From Pollenia angustigena (lineage: Eukaryota; Arthropoda; Insecta; Diptera; Polleniidae): a DNA stretch of 64,000 nt. Within the stretch, counting starts at the first letter, position 1, and the number at the start of each line of letters is the position of its first letter. The stretch covers positions 249,453,127 to 249,517,126 of the forward strand of contig OV884056.1 of assembly GCA_930367215.1 (NCBI GenBank), written 5' to 3'. Shown here one piece after another: positions 42,141 through 53,315 of the stretch. The position numbers and the translations under genes were made by a program. Below the pieces are notes generated by a model. The model searched no databases. It worked only from the letters and a program-made list of their open reading frames with translations, and had not been told where the DNA came from.

Positions 42141-43049
42141 TATACACTTCACCAAAGGTAAAAGGGTTTTTATATGTTTGTCATTCCGCTTGTTATTTCC
42201 ACAATATTGATCTAAGACCCCGAAAAGTATCTATATTCTGTGTCCTTATGAGTAGTGAAGTTAATTAAGCAATGTCCGTCTATCCACCTGTCAGTGAAAA
42301 TGGGGTTTTCAAAGACCCCAGCTATGATGGGGATTTGATTGGTATATAAGGATGTCCAAAAATTAGGTTACATTTTATTAAAAAAAAAATAAAAAAATTG
42401 TTTTTGAAATATTAAAAATGTTTTTATTTCAGTTTATTACAAATAAGTTCCGGTTAAAAATGAAAAATTAAGTCGGTAAGTGACCCCCCACTGGTTCGGC
42501 AGGCTTTAAATCTATTACCGAATATCTCAATCACGTTTTTCAATAAACTGTTGTCAATGGTTGATTTATGCTCGATAATATTGTTTTTAAGCTCTTGAAC
42601 TGTTGTGGGATTATTGCTGTCCACTCTCGGTTTCAAAAAACCCCAAAAAATATTCTAAAGGTGAACAATTGCACGATCTTTTCACTCCTGCTACACGAGA
42701 AATAATGCGATTTTTCTTTTCAAAACATCCATTGTTTTTCTCGCTGTGTGGCAAGTAGCACCATTCTGTGGAAACCACATATTCTCTACGGCGGTCTCTA
42801 ATTTTATCCATTATTTCCTTGTTGTTGTTTTTCTTATGTCTGGAGAAAGGCAAAACACAAAGTTTCCAAATAAAGTACAGGCATCTTAGTTATTCGGCAA
42901 GATGTGGGCGGGATCAGAAAAGCAGGCGTGGTACAAAATACATTTATTTATATCTTAAGAACGGTATTTCTATAACTTTCTGTTATTATCGCACCATGGT
43001 GAAGGGTACATAAGATTCAGCACAGCCGAATATAGCACTCTTACTTGTC
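42141..43049 (+). mobile_element. mini-me-like element carrying a mariner
   Basis: The left part 'tatacacttcaccaaagg', 'gtttgtcattccg', 'aagtatctatattctgtgtcc', 'gcaatgtccgtctatccacctgtc' and the right part 'caccatggtgaagggtac', ATTCAGCACAGCCGAAT, 'atagcactcttacttgtcc' are the two ends of the family. Between them is a mariner relic in reverse orientation instead of the usual internal array. Confidence 0.78.
42345..42855 (-). pseudogene. Mariner-family transposase relic (copy e)
   Basis: The minus strand reads 'ENMWFPQNGATCHTARKTMD', then after a frameshift 'SCNCSPLEYFLGFF', then 'KPRVDSNNPTTVQELKNNII', 'LLKNVIEIFGNRFKACRTSG' and a stop after 'LTDLIFHF'. It follows the 44-kb copy segment by segment (QQDGATCHTA, SLDFFLWGYL, ATIQELKDEI, LCLRVIENLDHRMEVCR). 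The second catalytic Asp is Asn (PQNGAT) and the third is Glu (PLEYF). The N-terminal half is missing. Confidence 0.82.
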
Positions 43050-43600
43050 CTTCTCTCTTTTTGGTTAAAAGCATCATACTTTGTGATTAAACATAATTTG
43101 GCTTTATATTTCTAAATAAAAGAAGTATAAGAAATTACCAATACATATTAAATTATTATGTATTTGTTAAAGTCAATGAACTGCAAATGAAACAAATTTG
43201 TTTGTCATCATCTGCTTTATCGGCGGTTTAAACGAATTTAAATCGATGAAAAACAGCATGCACTATGCGGGAAGTATTTTTTATAATTGTGCACTCAGAA
43301 AAAAGTTCTGGAAAAAACTTTATAAAACAAGTTTGTACCTATAGACACTGTCTATTAGACAGTAATTGGTCTTATAATGAGGACTAAAGTTAAAATTTAT
43401 TTAAGATAACTTAAACTGAACTACCCATAAGATTAGAAACAAGACTAAAATTTAGATTACTGACTAAAGAACAGCATCGCCTATGGACTAGACTATTTAC
43501 TAAATTAGAACTTAGCTAAAAATACAGTTCAAGAAAAAAACGAGAAATATGATTACTTTGTATCTGTAATTATATAAATACGACTATTGAACTAGACTAA
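43050..43600. other. Repeat-like A+T stretch with 'actaga' words
   Basis: From GCACTCAGAAAAAAG (43291) on, words such as 'gaactagacta', 'tggactagacta' and 'gactaaag' recur irregularly, suggesting a decayed element. No gene. Confidence 0.4.
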
Positions 43601-43870
43601 AAACGCCGATTTCGTCTTGTAATGGTCCGGACGTAACGCCAATACGTTTCGTGGAGTGTGGACTGTATATAGGGGTGGATTTGGACTACAGCTCTAGAAT
43701 ACCAGCCAAGGATCCAAACACCTTGGTATATTCCCCGAGAGAACGCCGATTGCGTGGTCCGGGCGAAACGCCGATACGTTTCGTGGAGTGTGTATGGTGG
43801 CTTCGAGATCCAGCGCTAAAATATCAACCAAGTATCCAAGCAACTTGGTGATATTAAAAAGGCTAAAAAG
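43601..43870 (+). repeat. Diverged 140-bp tandem pair, relatively G+C-rich
   Basis: AACGCCGATT occurs at 43602 and 43742, followed in both by 'tggtccggrcg', 'aacgccratacgtttcgtgg' and 'agtgtg', and later by 'aatatcaaccaagtatccaa'-like text and 'caacttggt'. Unit length is about 140 bp; the second unit has a deletion. Composition is clearly less A+T-rich than its surroundings. The family is not recognised. Confidence 0.75.
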
Positions 43871-44156
43871 AGAACCAGAAAAAGGCACGCATATTTAAAA
43901 CGAAAGAAAATCACTTTTAACCATATAAAAACACTTTCCTGGTTTTCCGAAACGTTATAAAGGTTCCATTTATTTAATGCAAAAATACAAAATTTATTAA
44001 ATATTAAACTTCTAAAAAATTTAAATAATTTAAGTTAAAACGCGAGTATAAAAAAACAGCCGTCCAATATGGCTTTTAAACAACGATTCGACTTCAGTTA
44101 CAAGAATAAAAAATTAACAATAAATACATACGAATTAAAAGAAAAATTTTAAATAA
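43871..44156. other. Spacer, no gene seen
   Basis: A+T-rich. Confidence 0.5.
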
Positions 44157-44885
44157 AGGGTGGTTAAATTTCAAGGGCCGATGTTGATTTTGAATAAAAC
44201 ACAAACTATTTAGGAAATTATTGTAATTTTATTTTATTATGATATATTGGTATTACTCAATTATGCATGGAACAAAATATCGGCTAAATGGGCGCTGCGA
44301 CCACGGCGGCACACCTCCATCCGATGGTCCAAATTTTCGATGACCCTGAGGCATAATGGAGGTTCTATGCCGTTAATGTGCCGAATTATCTCATCCTTTA
44401 GCTCTTGAATTGTTGCTGACTTATCGACGTACACCTTTTCTTTCAAATAACCCCAAAGAAAAAAGTCCAACGATGTCAAATCACATGATCTTGGCGGCCA
44501 ATTGACATCGCCATTACGTGAGATAACACGGCCATTGAATTTGTTGCGCAAAAGAGCCATTGTTTCGTTAGCTGTGTGGCAAGTGGCACCGTCCTGCTGA
44601 AACCACATATCGTCCACATCCATATCTTCCAATTCGGGCCATAAAAAGTTCGTTATCATCTCACGATAGCGAACACCATTCACATTTCCTGCCTGACCGG
44701 CCTCATTTTGGAAAAAATACGGCCCGATGATGCCGCCAGCCCATAAACCGCACCAAACAGTCACTCTTTGTAGGTGCATTGGTTTTTCGACAATCACTCT
44801 TGGATTCTCATTCGCCCAAATGCGGCAATTCTGTTTATTGACGAATCCACTGAGGTGAAAATGTGTCTACTCCGTTCAGATTTTT
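44157..44885 (-). pseudogene. DD41D-type mariner, 3' part, best-preserved frame (copy d)
   Basis: An uninterrupted 178-residue frame (44797-44261) continues upstream as 'THFHLSGFVNKQNCRIWANE' to a stop near 44862. It includes 'RVTVWCGLWAGGIIGPYFF', 'DDMWFQQDGATCHTANETMA', 'PPRSCDLTSLDFFLWGYLKE' and 'LADILFHA'. The second and third Asp are present with 41 residues between them; the first (SDEAHF) region is corrupted. The left end has a terminal-repeat-like AGGGTGGTTAAATTTCAAGG at 44157. The 5' half, including the DNA-binding domain, is missing beyond 44885. End sequence and protein differ from copies a, b and c, so it is a separate lineage. Confidence 0.92.
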
Positions 44886-45789
44886 TTGATTGGAAAAATG
44901 GAAAGATTGACAAATGCTACCTTTTATTTCAACAAACACAAGGAAAAACTTTTACTCAGAAAGTTAAAATTTAAACGACCATTAACCAATTACAACTTTA
45001 CAATTTTTAAAGAGTTGGCAATACATGAACGTAAAATTGTACCTACCTTGTACTTATGCTGCCATGGCTAAGTCTGTACACTTCTTTTACATAGCTCCAA
45101 TTCATAATTTTTGTTTTTTTTTTCGTGTGTACTCATTCACATAATAAGCGGTAAATATCCCATAAATACGTTGGTGATTTCTAACAAACATAAACTTTGC
45201 AACAACAAAATTATAAGTGTTAGCTCGACCTGTCATTAAAGGTGTAAAGGTTTTCATCATACGATACTTGAACACAAATCACAACAATCATTATCGTTTC
45301 AATGGGAAATTTCTAGTGGTAAATAAGTGCTTAACTTTTGCTGCAACCAAAGTTTTGCTGCTACTTTGGTAGCTGAATAAACGTTTAATGAAAACTCACT
45401 AAGTCACAACGTCTGAAAATATGTTTATACCACCTATTGCGGTGTCAATTAAAGAAATTTAAGTTTTTTTTAATAAAAAAAAAAGTTTTAGGGGGTTTTG
45501 AGTTTAAATAGTACTTTTGATATTTCTTTTGCCTTAATTTAATCTTAAAACATTAAAATCTTTTTAATTAACTGTTTAACCAAGTTTGTTTTTTTGTCAT
45601 ATATTTGCCTACCGGCTGGCTTGGCTTAAATGGTTTATTTTATAGTTTTTGCTTTAAGGGGTGTATAAATGTAAAACTTATTTTAAGTGCCTTTTTTACA
45701 TTTTATTGTTATTATTACTATTAAAACTGTAGCTGTTTTTTTCCATTTAACATTTAAATTAGTGTTTATAATGTTTGTTATTTTAACCC
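44886..45789. other. No gene seen
   Basis: A+T-rich. Short frames at 44774-45071 and 45687-45923 lack motifs. Confidence 0.45.
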
Positions 45790-46140
45790 TTGTCCTGAGT
45801 TCATGGGTCAAAATTGTCCGAACATATTTTATTGCTTATCATCCAGAAATATGGTCTAAAAAAATGCGAAGATTTTATGGGGAATATTTATATTACCATT
45901 TTCATAGACTTCGTCCTTGGTGAAATTAAAATGTATTTACCAAATTTAATCAAATTATGTACAAAACTCCAACTTGTACTTTGCGCACAAGTTTAACATG
46001 GACAGACAATCAGCCAGCCGGACGGATGGGCATAGTTAAATTACTATAAAAAATGATTCTCAGTCGATCGGTGTACTAAAAGGTTGGCTGAGATTTCTAT
46101 GTATTGCACACACATCGCCAAAAACGTATGTTAATAACTG
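45790..46140. repeat. Dispersed repeat, copy 2 (partner at 5.6 kb)
   Basis: 'tgtactttgcgcacaag', 'atggacagacaatcagccagccgg', 'atgattctcagtcgatcggtgta' and 'gcacacacatc' correspond to 5640-5790 in order and orientation. Confidence 0.68.
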
Positions 46141-46445
46141 CTTTTTCCTTTATTTTTGCTTTTATGTAAAATTTGAAAGTTTAAAATAACATTATCTTTA
46201 ATGACAATTAGAGTAAACATTAAATGTGGATGGCGAAATTAAAGCAACTTACATTAAGGCTTTCTTAAATAAATTATGCAAAAATATGCTCCAAACGGTA
46301 AAATATGCCAAAAAGCTCTAAAACGTAAAGATATACATATTATTTCTGCCATCATTGGGAAAAACATGCAATTGCATATTTGTGGTTTCACTGCTAAGTG
46401 AAACAAAACTAGTGAATGAATTATGTTGAAATTTATGTACTAACA

Positions 46446-46620
46446 GGGATTAAAAAAATGCAGTCGAGACTAAAAACTGCCGAACAAAAAACGAAAATTT
46501 GTGTACAACTTTTTAATTTTTGATTTTAATGAATTAAAATTGAAAGCAACACTTTTTTGTTGGCCAATGACAAATGAAGAAATGGCAGTTTTTCTACTTT
46601 GACTGCAGTTTTTTAAACGC
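46446..46620 (+). mobile_element. MITE, GTTTAAAAAACTGCAG-ended family, copy 3
   Basis: It starts GGGATTAAAAAAATGCAGTC and ends GACTGCAGTTTTTTAAACGC. The inner 'gtgtacaactttt', 'ggccaatgacaaatgaagaa' and 'atggcagtttttctact' agree with copy 2. Confidence 0.86.
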
Positions 46621-47110
46621 TGTGTACAAATATATTTTTGTTGAACAATAAGTTGTACAATTTTCAAAATCGATGTCTTCTGATTTGGATGAAACTTGCA
46701 ACAAGGTAAGTCCTATTGGATAGTAGTTTAGAAACAGGGAGGATGAAAGACTTTGTATTTGAAAATTTGCAAAACTTAAACACCTCATCAGCTACAATAA
46801 AATAAAAAGTTATGATATAAAGGGATTAAAGGTGATTGAGATTAAACTTAATTAAACTATTTATCCTTTTATTTTTATTATTATTATGAGATATTATTAA
46901 TATTATAACTATAAATTAATTTAATTATTGTTACAAATAAATAAAAAAAAATTAAATTGTTAATATTTCTACAGAAAAAAAGTGATTTTATTCCTGGGAT
47001 TAACATAATGTGGGCATTACAGTATCGAAGGTATAAAACGATAGTTGGGTATGTTATATACCGTCGGAGAGATTAATTTTTCAACTTTCTCAGTATTAGT
47101 TTTGTTATTA
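46621..47110. other. No gene seen
   Basis: A+T-rich; frames at 46594-46788 and 47045-47248 are unsupported, the latter overlapping a SINE. Confidence 0.45.
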
Positions 47111-47116
47111 AGGTTA

Positions 47117-47255
47117 GCTGGCAGGCACCGCAGTGACACGGAGGGTAGAACTGCAAAGAATCCTGATGGTGAGAATGTGGTTATTCTCGAAACGCAAATT
47201 CAACCCGAGTTCGATTCTCAGCCAGCCAAAAATAAAAATTATCAATAAATCAAAA
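47117..47255 (+). mobile_element. tRNA-derived SINE, copy 1
   Basis: GCACCGCAGTGACACGGAGG and 'gtagaac' resemble an A box region; GAGTTCGATTC at 47207 is an excellent B box (GTTCGATTC). The body ends in 'aaaaataaaaattatcaataaatc'. A second copy lies inverted at 51505-51655 with the same head, spacing and 'attatcaataaa' tail. Two internal Pol III promoter boxes plus a non-tRNA tail and a repeat partner define a SINE. No intact tRNA cloverleaf was found. Confidence 0.8.
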
Positions 47256-47640
47256 AGTAATTTAAATTTTTGGGAATACAAAATTTTAATTTAAAAAGAT
47301 TTTGTTATTCGTGCTTAATTCCTAGTTTTTATTCTTGATAAAAACACTTGAAATTTATTGTTGATGGGATAAGCTATTCCTATGCGCATTTCACTGGTTG
47401 CTTGGGCCAGATCATCAGGAAATTTCATCCATAAAGATTTTAGAAAAACTAAAGATATTAAACCAAATAAAACTGTTAAACGTATAAGACTTATAAGCAA
47501 CAGTTCTACTTGTAACAATATCAAAGTTTAAACAAAACACATCAACAATAAACAGTGGATTTATCTCATCTCAACAATTAATTTCAAGTGTTTTTATCAA
47601 GAATAAAAACTGGGAATTAAGCACGAATAACAAAATCTTT
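47256..47640. mobile_element. Foldback form of the dispersed 280-bp repeat
   Basis: Arms 47297-47368 and about 47565-47639 are inverted copies: AAGATTTTGTTATTCGTGCT on the left, AGCACGAATAACAAAATCTT on the right, about 70 bp in all. The middle carries the inverted blocks of the 25.4-kb repeat ('gcatttcactggttgcttggg', 'gattttagaaaaactaaagat', 'aaacaaaacacatcaacaataaac'). This suggests the full element is a foldback and the copies at 25-26 kb and 57 kb have lost one arm. Confidence 0.8.
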
Positions 47641-47780
47641 TGAAATTATTATCAATAAATTTTAATTAATTTCATGTTGTAACAGTCCTGCCTTCAGTAA
47701 AATACTTTAACGAAAATAATATTTGAAAAAATCAAGCCTAACTAAATATCAAAATTTCATGTCAAAAAAAAACTTTTTTA

Positions 47781-48004
47781 ACTGAGCTACCTAAATAAGA
47801 GCGGCAAGCGTCTGTTTTATGTCAAAACTTATCATTTTCATACAGTTTATACGAAACAAACCTTTAGAACGCGAATTTAACACCACCCGGCTGGAAAATC
47901 TTGTTTGATAGTTCGCTTGGTAGTTTTATTTTATTGAAAATGTATTGGCAATAGAATTTGCATATTTAAAAAAACGCTTGCCGCTCTTGTTTAGGTAGCT
48001 CTGT
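47781..48004. mobile_element. 224-bp MITE with ~33-bp inverted ends
   Basis: ACTGAGCTACCTAAATAAGA continues with 'gcggcaagcgt' on the left and is inverted on the right ('acgcttgccgctcttgtttaggtagctctgt') with about two mismatches. No coding. The family is not recognised. Confidence 0.88.
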
Positions 48005-49252
48005 AAAAAACTAAAAAAAAATTTCATAAGATTGAAGAAAAAGCTATATAATTTATTTAGGACAAATTTTGCTAACACCAAAAGTTAACCAGTAACATGG
48101 ATGAGAAAGAACACCTAACACTTATTCAGAAACTTTTTGATCGATCGTGGGGAAAATTTGTGGCCAAACAACTATCCTATAGGACTAACCTTGGTGAAAA
48201 CATCAATTTAAAAAGTTGTGTCGCTTGACATGAAATCTCCCATATATATAAAATATTTATTTGAAGGCTTTTTCTTAATGGCTGTAACAAAAAAGTTACA
48301 CAGTTTGTAAATATGGGTCAAAACTGCCCAACACTATAAGTCAAAACAAAATATTCAAACAAATGTACAGCATGTAACAAATTTATGTAAAAATCATTCT
48401 GAAACTTGCATTAAATGTAAAAAAAAATAACAGAATTATTAAATGCATCATGACCCTTCAACATTGTGCTAAATTTTCCTACAAATACCACAAACGTTGT
48501 TACATTATAGGGTTAAAAATTCTTGTTAACATTGAATGTGAACTTTGTGCAGATTAACTTTCATTTGTAACACTGTGCCATTTCTAAAGGTGTTGAATGA
48601 TTTGGTAGGTGTAAAATTATATTTTCAAAGTTGAAATCAGCCAAAAGGTGTGTGTGATTGTTAAAAAAATAAGTTTAAAACTTTGACAAAAGGTGACATT
48701 ATAAACAAATACAAAAAGTTTTACAAGAGTTATCAAAAGTATAGTAGATACAAGAGGAAGGGAAATTAGCAAAATAACTAATTACAATAATATTTAATTT
48801 GTGTCCACAGTCCTTTAATAATGCCTTTGTTGTTGCTACAGCAGTTCATAAAAAAATATTCTGCCTTGTTTTGTTAATTTGTGTCTATGATAATTATAAC
48901 GTGCTACGAACGTGTACCCTTGTAATTATTTAAAGTGTAATTTAATTGGGCTATTTTCTTATACATAAATATTTTTTGAATTCTAGTAATAGAACACTCT
49001 GCTTAGCTGGTGGAAAGAAGAATATCGTTCAAAATAAAATAGTTAATTCAATTGTGTTGGCGGTTGTTGAGTAAAAAGTGTAGTCGATTGTGCAACTTCT
49101 AGTCAGTATTAAAAAAAAAACTGTCTAAATGACCATCTCCCATTTGGGAAATAAATCATTAATAGTATTCACAGGTCAATCTGTTTAAAAATTAAAATCC
49201 ATGATTTAATCAATACTTAAGCCAACAGCTTAGACGATAATTAGGTCAATTG
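48005..49252. other. A+T-rich stretch, no gene seen
   Basis: No motif-bearing frame and no repeat shared with the rest of the window. Confidence 0.5.
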
Positions 49253-49440
49253 ACTACACTCAAAAAAAAAATTAATTATCCATACTCAAATCAATACGAA
49301 GCGGTATGAATATTACGGATTTTCTTGAATCAAGTACAGAAAGTACGAATTTTCAATCGCGAAATACTTAACAAATCCAAATTCAATTCCGAATTCGTAC
49401 TTGATTCCATCCCGAATTCGTACTTGAAATAATCCGAAAG
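49253..49440 (+). repeat. Dispersed repeat with ACTCAAAAAAAAAAT end, copy 1
   Basis: 'tacactcaaaaaaaaaatta', 'catactcaaatcaatacgaagcggta', 'cttgaatcaagtacag' and 'attccgaattcgtacttga' blocks. An inverted copy lies at 56690-56935 and a third begins at 63918 and runs off the window. Confidence 0.75.
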
Positions 49441-50558
49441 TGAAATTAGAAATATAATTTTATTAAGATTGATTACCATTATAAAAAAAAAAAATTAATT
49501 AAAAACACCAGCATAATACCCGATAAGATTTTTACTTTAGAAATTTTATGTATAACTGAAAATATAAACTAAATGGGAACTCTTGCTTTCAATTTTACTT
49601 TTTAAACAAGAAAGTTATGTGTTTTCGTTTTGTTCTGTTGTTTTTGTTGTTTCTACACACAACAAGAAAATCGTTTTTAAACATTGGTGCTCAAAAATGT
49701 TTTGCATACGTATTGAGAGAGAATCTTAAAATACAGAGATAAGCAAAACTATGCGCACCAGATTTATTTAAATTTAATAGAAAGAAATTGTGTTGGTTGT
49801 AAAACATTTATAATAATGCAGTCAAAACTAAATTTTCTAATTTTTTTTTGGCTTTTAAAATTGTAACTTTTTAAAAAATTTTAAAAACAGTAAGAAATGG
49901 AAGTTTTCCAATGTTACTATAAAAAAAAAAATAAGTGTGAACTGCGAGCATGTTTGTATATTAAAAGTAAGAATTATATCTAAAAAAACTGCACTAAAAT
50001 CTTGTAAATTTATGCTTTTATGAAAGTTTCGTAAAAGCATTAAACATTTTTTTTAAAGTTTATTACTTATCCTACACACTGTATTTGAAACAAGATCAAC
50101 TCATCTTCCGTACATCATGTACGGTACATGTGCAACTAAATTAATGAGAGTAAACAACAAAGGGGTGGGGCTTCTAAACAATTGTTTGCCTGAATGAGCA
50201 TCATTGTTTTTAAACCACTTTTGTGGTATTGTTGTAGTGTCTACAACAAACCAGTGCTACCACCAGCAAAGTTCTTAATTACACTTGAGATGAAGCAAAA
50301 TTACCCGATTTAAATGAAAAAACACCTGGTATAAAATTGAAGTTTTATTTAATAAAAAGACATTTACAAACAAGCAAAAACACAACAAACTCATTGAAAG
50401 AACATCAATATTAGTCAAACTGTTAAGATTCTTATTGCTATTTAAAATAAATTAACAAAAATTACATTAAAGACAATCCTTAAACAATGAATTTAACTTC
50501 CACATTTGGTTGCGTGTATCTAGGGAAGGTTTAAAAAGCTCATTGCCATTCCTTTATA
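49441..50558. other. No gene seen
   Basis: A+T-rich; one short perfect palindrome CCGTACATCATGTACGG near 50109. Confidence 0.45.
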
Positions 50559-51085
50559 ATGGGTGTTGTTTAAGCTCGATAGCGCATACGAAAGGTTAGC
50601 TGTCAAACGAACTTTCAAACTGCTTTCACTTTTTGCTTAGGCACATAATCATGAATAGATTAATGCTTAAACAACACCACCAAATTTGAAAATCAGCCGT
50701 CGATTTTCGAAACTTTATGATCAAAATGACGCAACTTATTTATTCACAACTGAAGACACTGCGTTAATTTAGAGAAAATTAACTGTCAATTAGATTTCAA
50801 GGCCGTGCGATGTGACACCTCTAGATTGTTTTCCGTAGGCCTCTGAAATCACGGGCTTATGCTGATAAGCCAGCAACAATTGACGTCTTGGTGGTCAACA
50901 TTGTTCATTTTATTCGTGACATGCAACCAGCAATGCTCGAAAAAGAGGAAAATTGGACGTCTGCAATACGTTTCGTCAAGGACAGGCGCGGTGCCTATTT
51001 GTTGGAAATCCATTTCAAATGGTAGTGCCGTGTATTAATATGTGTTGTCTATTATTTTTAGTTTCATGGTCTTAAAAAATACCCT
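50559..51085 (+). pseudogene. Mariner-family relic (copy f), internally deleted
   Basis: Ends ATGGGTGTTGTTTAAG (50559) and CTTAAAAAATACCCT (to 51085) resemble each other in inverse and resemble the ends of copies a and c; TA precedes and follows. The plus strand reads 'QNDATYLFTTEDTA', 'ISRPCDVTPLDCF', and in another frame 'YADKPATIDVLVVNIVHFIR', 'AMLEKEENW' and 'GAYLLEIHFKW' before a stop. The regions before the second Asp are missing. The third Asp position is kept (PLDC). Confidence 0.82.
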
Positions 51086-51504
51086 TAATACCTTATTTAG
51101 TAAACAAAATGTCTGCAGAGTTTTATGTAACTGTCACTTTCGTAATATCGTTTTACAACTGTAAAGGGCGTTAAATATTCTTCAAACAAAAGCATTAAAA
51201 ATTTGCAAGGTAAAAATAAAATTTATTATATGTTGGAAGGTTGGACTAGCCCCCGGGCTAGTTTTTAGTTTGAATAACTTTTATCAATAAGCTTCAGGTT
51301 CTAAATCACTATCTTTGTCCAAATCTAAAGGTCCATCTTGATTGAATCCTTTTAATAAAAAGAAACCGAGACTTTGGTTCAGAAGACTGTGCATTTTTTA
51401 CCAACAATATTTAATTTTTGATATTATTTAATTAGGCTTGAGTTCATCAAATTTAATTTTCATTAAATTATTTTCACTGAGGAAAGGAATTTTATAACTT
51501 GGAT
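51086..51504. other. No gene supported; small palindrome
   Basis: ACTAGCCCCCGGGCTAGT at about 51245 is a perfect 8-bp-stem hairpin. A short minus-strand peptide, 'KGFNQDGPLDLDKDSDLEPE' plus 'AY' and a stop (51350-51285), is acidic and not low-complexity. It might be a transposon or exon fragment but is too short to call. Confidence 0.35.
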
Positions 51505-51655
51505 TTTTTTTTTAAATTTATTGATAATTTTCCTTGGCCGAGCTGGGATTTGAACTCGGGTTGATCTTTACATGTTTCAAAAATCACCACATCCTATCGT
51601 CAGAAGATCTTTGAGTTCTACCCACTGCACCACTGCGGTGCCCGATAGCCAGCAG
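51505..51655 (-). mobile_element. tRNA-derived SINE, copy 2
   Basis: On the minus strand: GGGCACCGCAGTGGTGCAGT, 'gggtagaac' (A box region), then GAGTTCAAATCCC at 51557-51545 (B box), and a tail 'ggaaaattatcaataaatttaaa'. Head, boxes and tail correspond to copy 1 at 47.1 kb. Confidence 0.82.
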
Positions 51656-52029
51656 TCAAACATCAATCTTTAACCAGTAGTACTGGTGGTTCGAAATTTG
51701 CTGTTATTATCACTTTAATTTCAAATTACATGTTGCCTCCTTTCCTCTGTTTTTTGCGTATTCTTTCTGTCAAGACTTTGTCTTGAAAACCTGAATACAT
51801 TTGTTTATTATGGTTTTTTGTCAATATTTAAAGAAATGTCATCACTGAAATCGAATCTTGGTTTTATTTGGATATCTGAAGTAACAAAATTTCAAATAAC
51901 ACCTGAATTACACCTAAGAGAAATTACCCACGCTCTACCCACGTCAGTAAAAATTATACCAAATTCGGGTAATTACCCACAAAGTGGCAACACTGCAACA
52001 AACTTTGATAAGTTAAATGAAATTAAAAC
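51656..52029. other. No gene seen
   Basis: A+T-rich; the plus-strand frame at 51818-52042 has no motif. Confidence 0.4.
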
Positions 52030-52330
52030 GCTCACTTTGTAATTTTACTTTCGGAGTGGCCCTACCAATGCGGATTCAAGTCGATGGCATATCTGGTGAT
52101 GTCTGTTGGTAGTCTGCGTACAATGTGGGCGACGCAGATCCACTCGCATCTTTGTATCAGTTGCAACTGGCAATTGTTCTGTTTCGGTCCATAAACTTGA
52201 ATTTGTAATTAAAACTGGCCAGAAGATACGCATGTTTTGCAACCGTAGAATAAAATTGATTTAACATTTTTATTGAGTATTTTAAGTTTATCTCGGCGTA
52301 CTGGTATACCATTAAATTTGCAATATCAAT
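52030..52330 (-). pseudogene. Non-LTR retrotransposon C-terminal relic
   Basis: The minus strand reads 'RRDKLKILNKNVKSILFYGC', then 'QNMRIFWPVLITNSSLWTET' and 'EQLPVATDTK', and in a shifted frame 'LRRLPTDITRYAIDLNPHW'. The order K-L-x-I-x-N-x-N-V-K-S-x-L-x-Y-G, RIFWPxxIxNxxLW and (T)LRRxxxxITRxAxDxNP is that found downstream of the RT domain in several non-LTR families. Segments between these are deleted. It differs from the RTE-like copy at 30-31 kb. Confidence 0.7.
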
Positions 52331-53315
52331 TCCGATACTAAAATAACAAGTGCTTCAATGCTGGAGCCTACCAAAATTCGTCTCGGTTGCCAACTTCTAA
52401 TATTTCTAAAAAGAAGTTAGTAGAGAAAACCCTTAAAGAATTTTCTAAAATATTTACTCTTTTAAATCAATTTTACTTCCCTTATCCCTTTCAAAATTGT
52501 ATTTGCTATTTTTTTTATTTTTATTGACATCAGTTACATTTTTATTTTATTGTTTATAAACAACCTCAGCAACAGCAACGAATAAATTGCCATAAAACGA
52601 AACCCATTAATAGATCTTGAAGCGGTGATATCGTGTTAAGCTTGTGACTTCATTATTGTCTTTAAACCAAAAGTTAAATAATAAGATAAGCCATATAAAA
52701 AAAATTACTTTTTATTTTTATTTCTTTACTTTAAAAAAGTAAAATAAAAAAAAATAATAACAATAAGTTACCAAAATAAAAATTACGTACAAGTTGTAAT
52801 TCATATCTTTTGTTGTTATCAATGTAGCAAAAACTTCTTTACACATTGTATTCATACATAATATGTCTGTATTATATATGTACATACGTACGTTATTTTA
52901 ACTACAAACTGCGTATTTATTCATCAGGTGTTTTGGTGTGATGTGATAATGATTTTAATCATTTAACATAATTTAAAATGAAACAATACGATTAACTACA
53001 AAAAAAAAAAACAAATTAAATCAAAACTAATAACACAAAAAAGTGTTTAAATAGTTCAAATGAATTGAAGCCATTATATTAAAATGCCCTACCATAAGTG
53101 AAGTGTGCTTAGTGTTGATGACTTTTAACTGATACGAATACGTATTGTATTTAAAGTGATGTATATGAGGAGATAAAATTTAATTGAATTTGTGTTTTCA
53201 TTAATACACTTTAAGAAAATATTGTTTACTTTGTTAAGGATTTATACTGGCTTATTTTTCTTAAATCCAAAAGAAAAACAAGATTCGGGCCAAAAGTATT
53301 TAAAAATAATTGAAA
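52331..53315. other. A+T-rich stretch, no gene seen
   Basis: No recognisable frame or repeat. Confidence 0.5.

Noticed and set aside
43601..43870. LTR of a retrotransposon or endogenous virus
   Set aside because: No TG...CA borders, primer-binding site, polypurine tract or gag/pol coding is present near it.
44157..44797. Domesticated mariner transposase (178 residues open)
   Set aside because: It lacks the DNA-binding half and the first Asp region, and a stop precedes it; an open 3' fragment is expected by chance in a younger relic.
47117..47255. Functional tRNA gene
   Set aside because: A and B boxes are present but no cloverleaf can be folded, and a repeat partner with a non-tRNA tail shows that it is a SINE.
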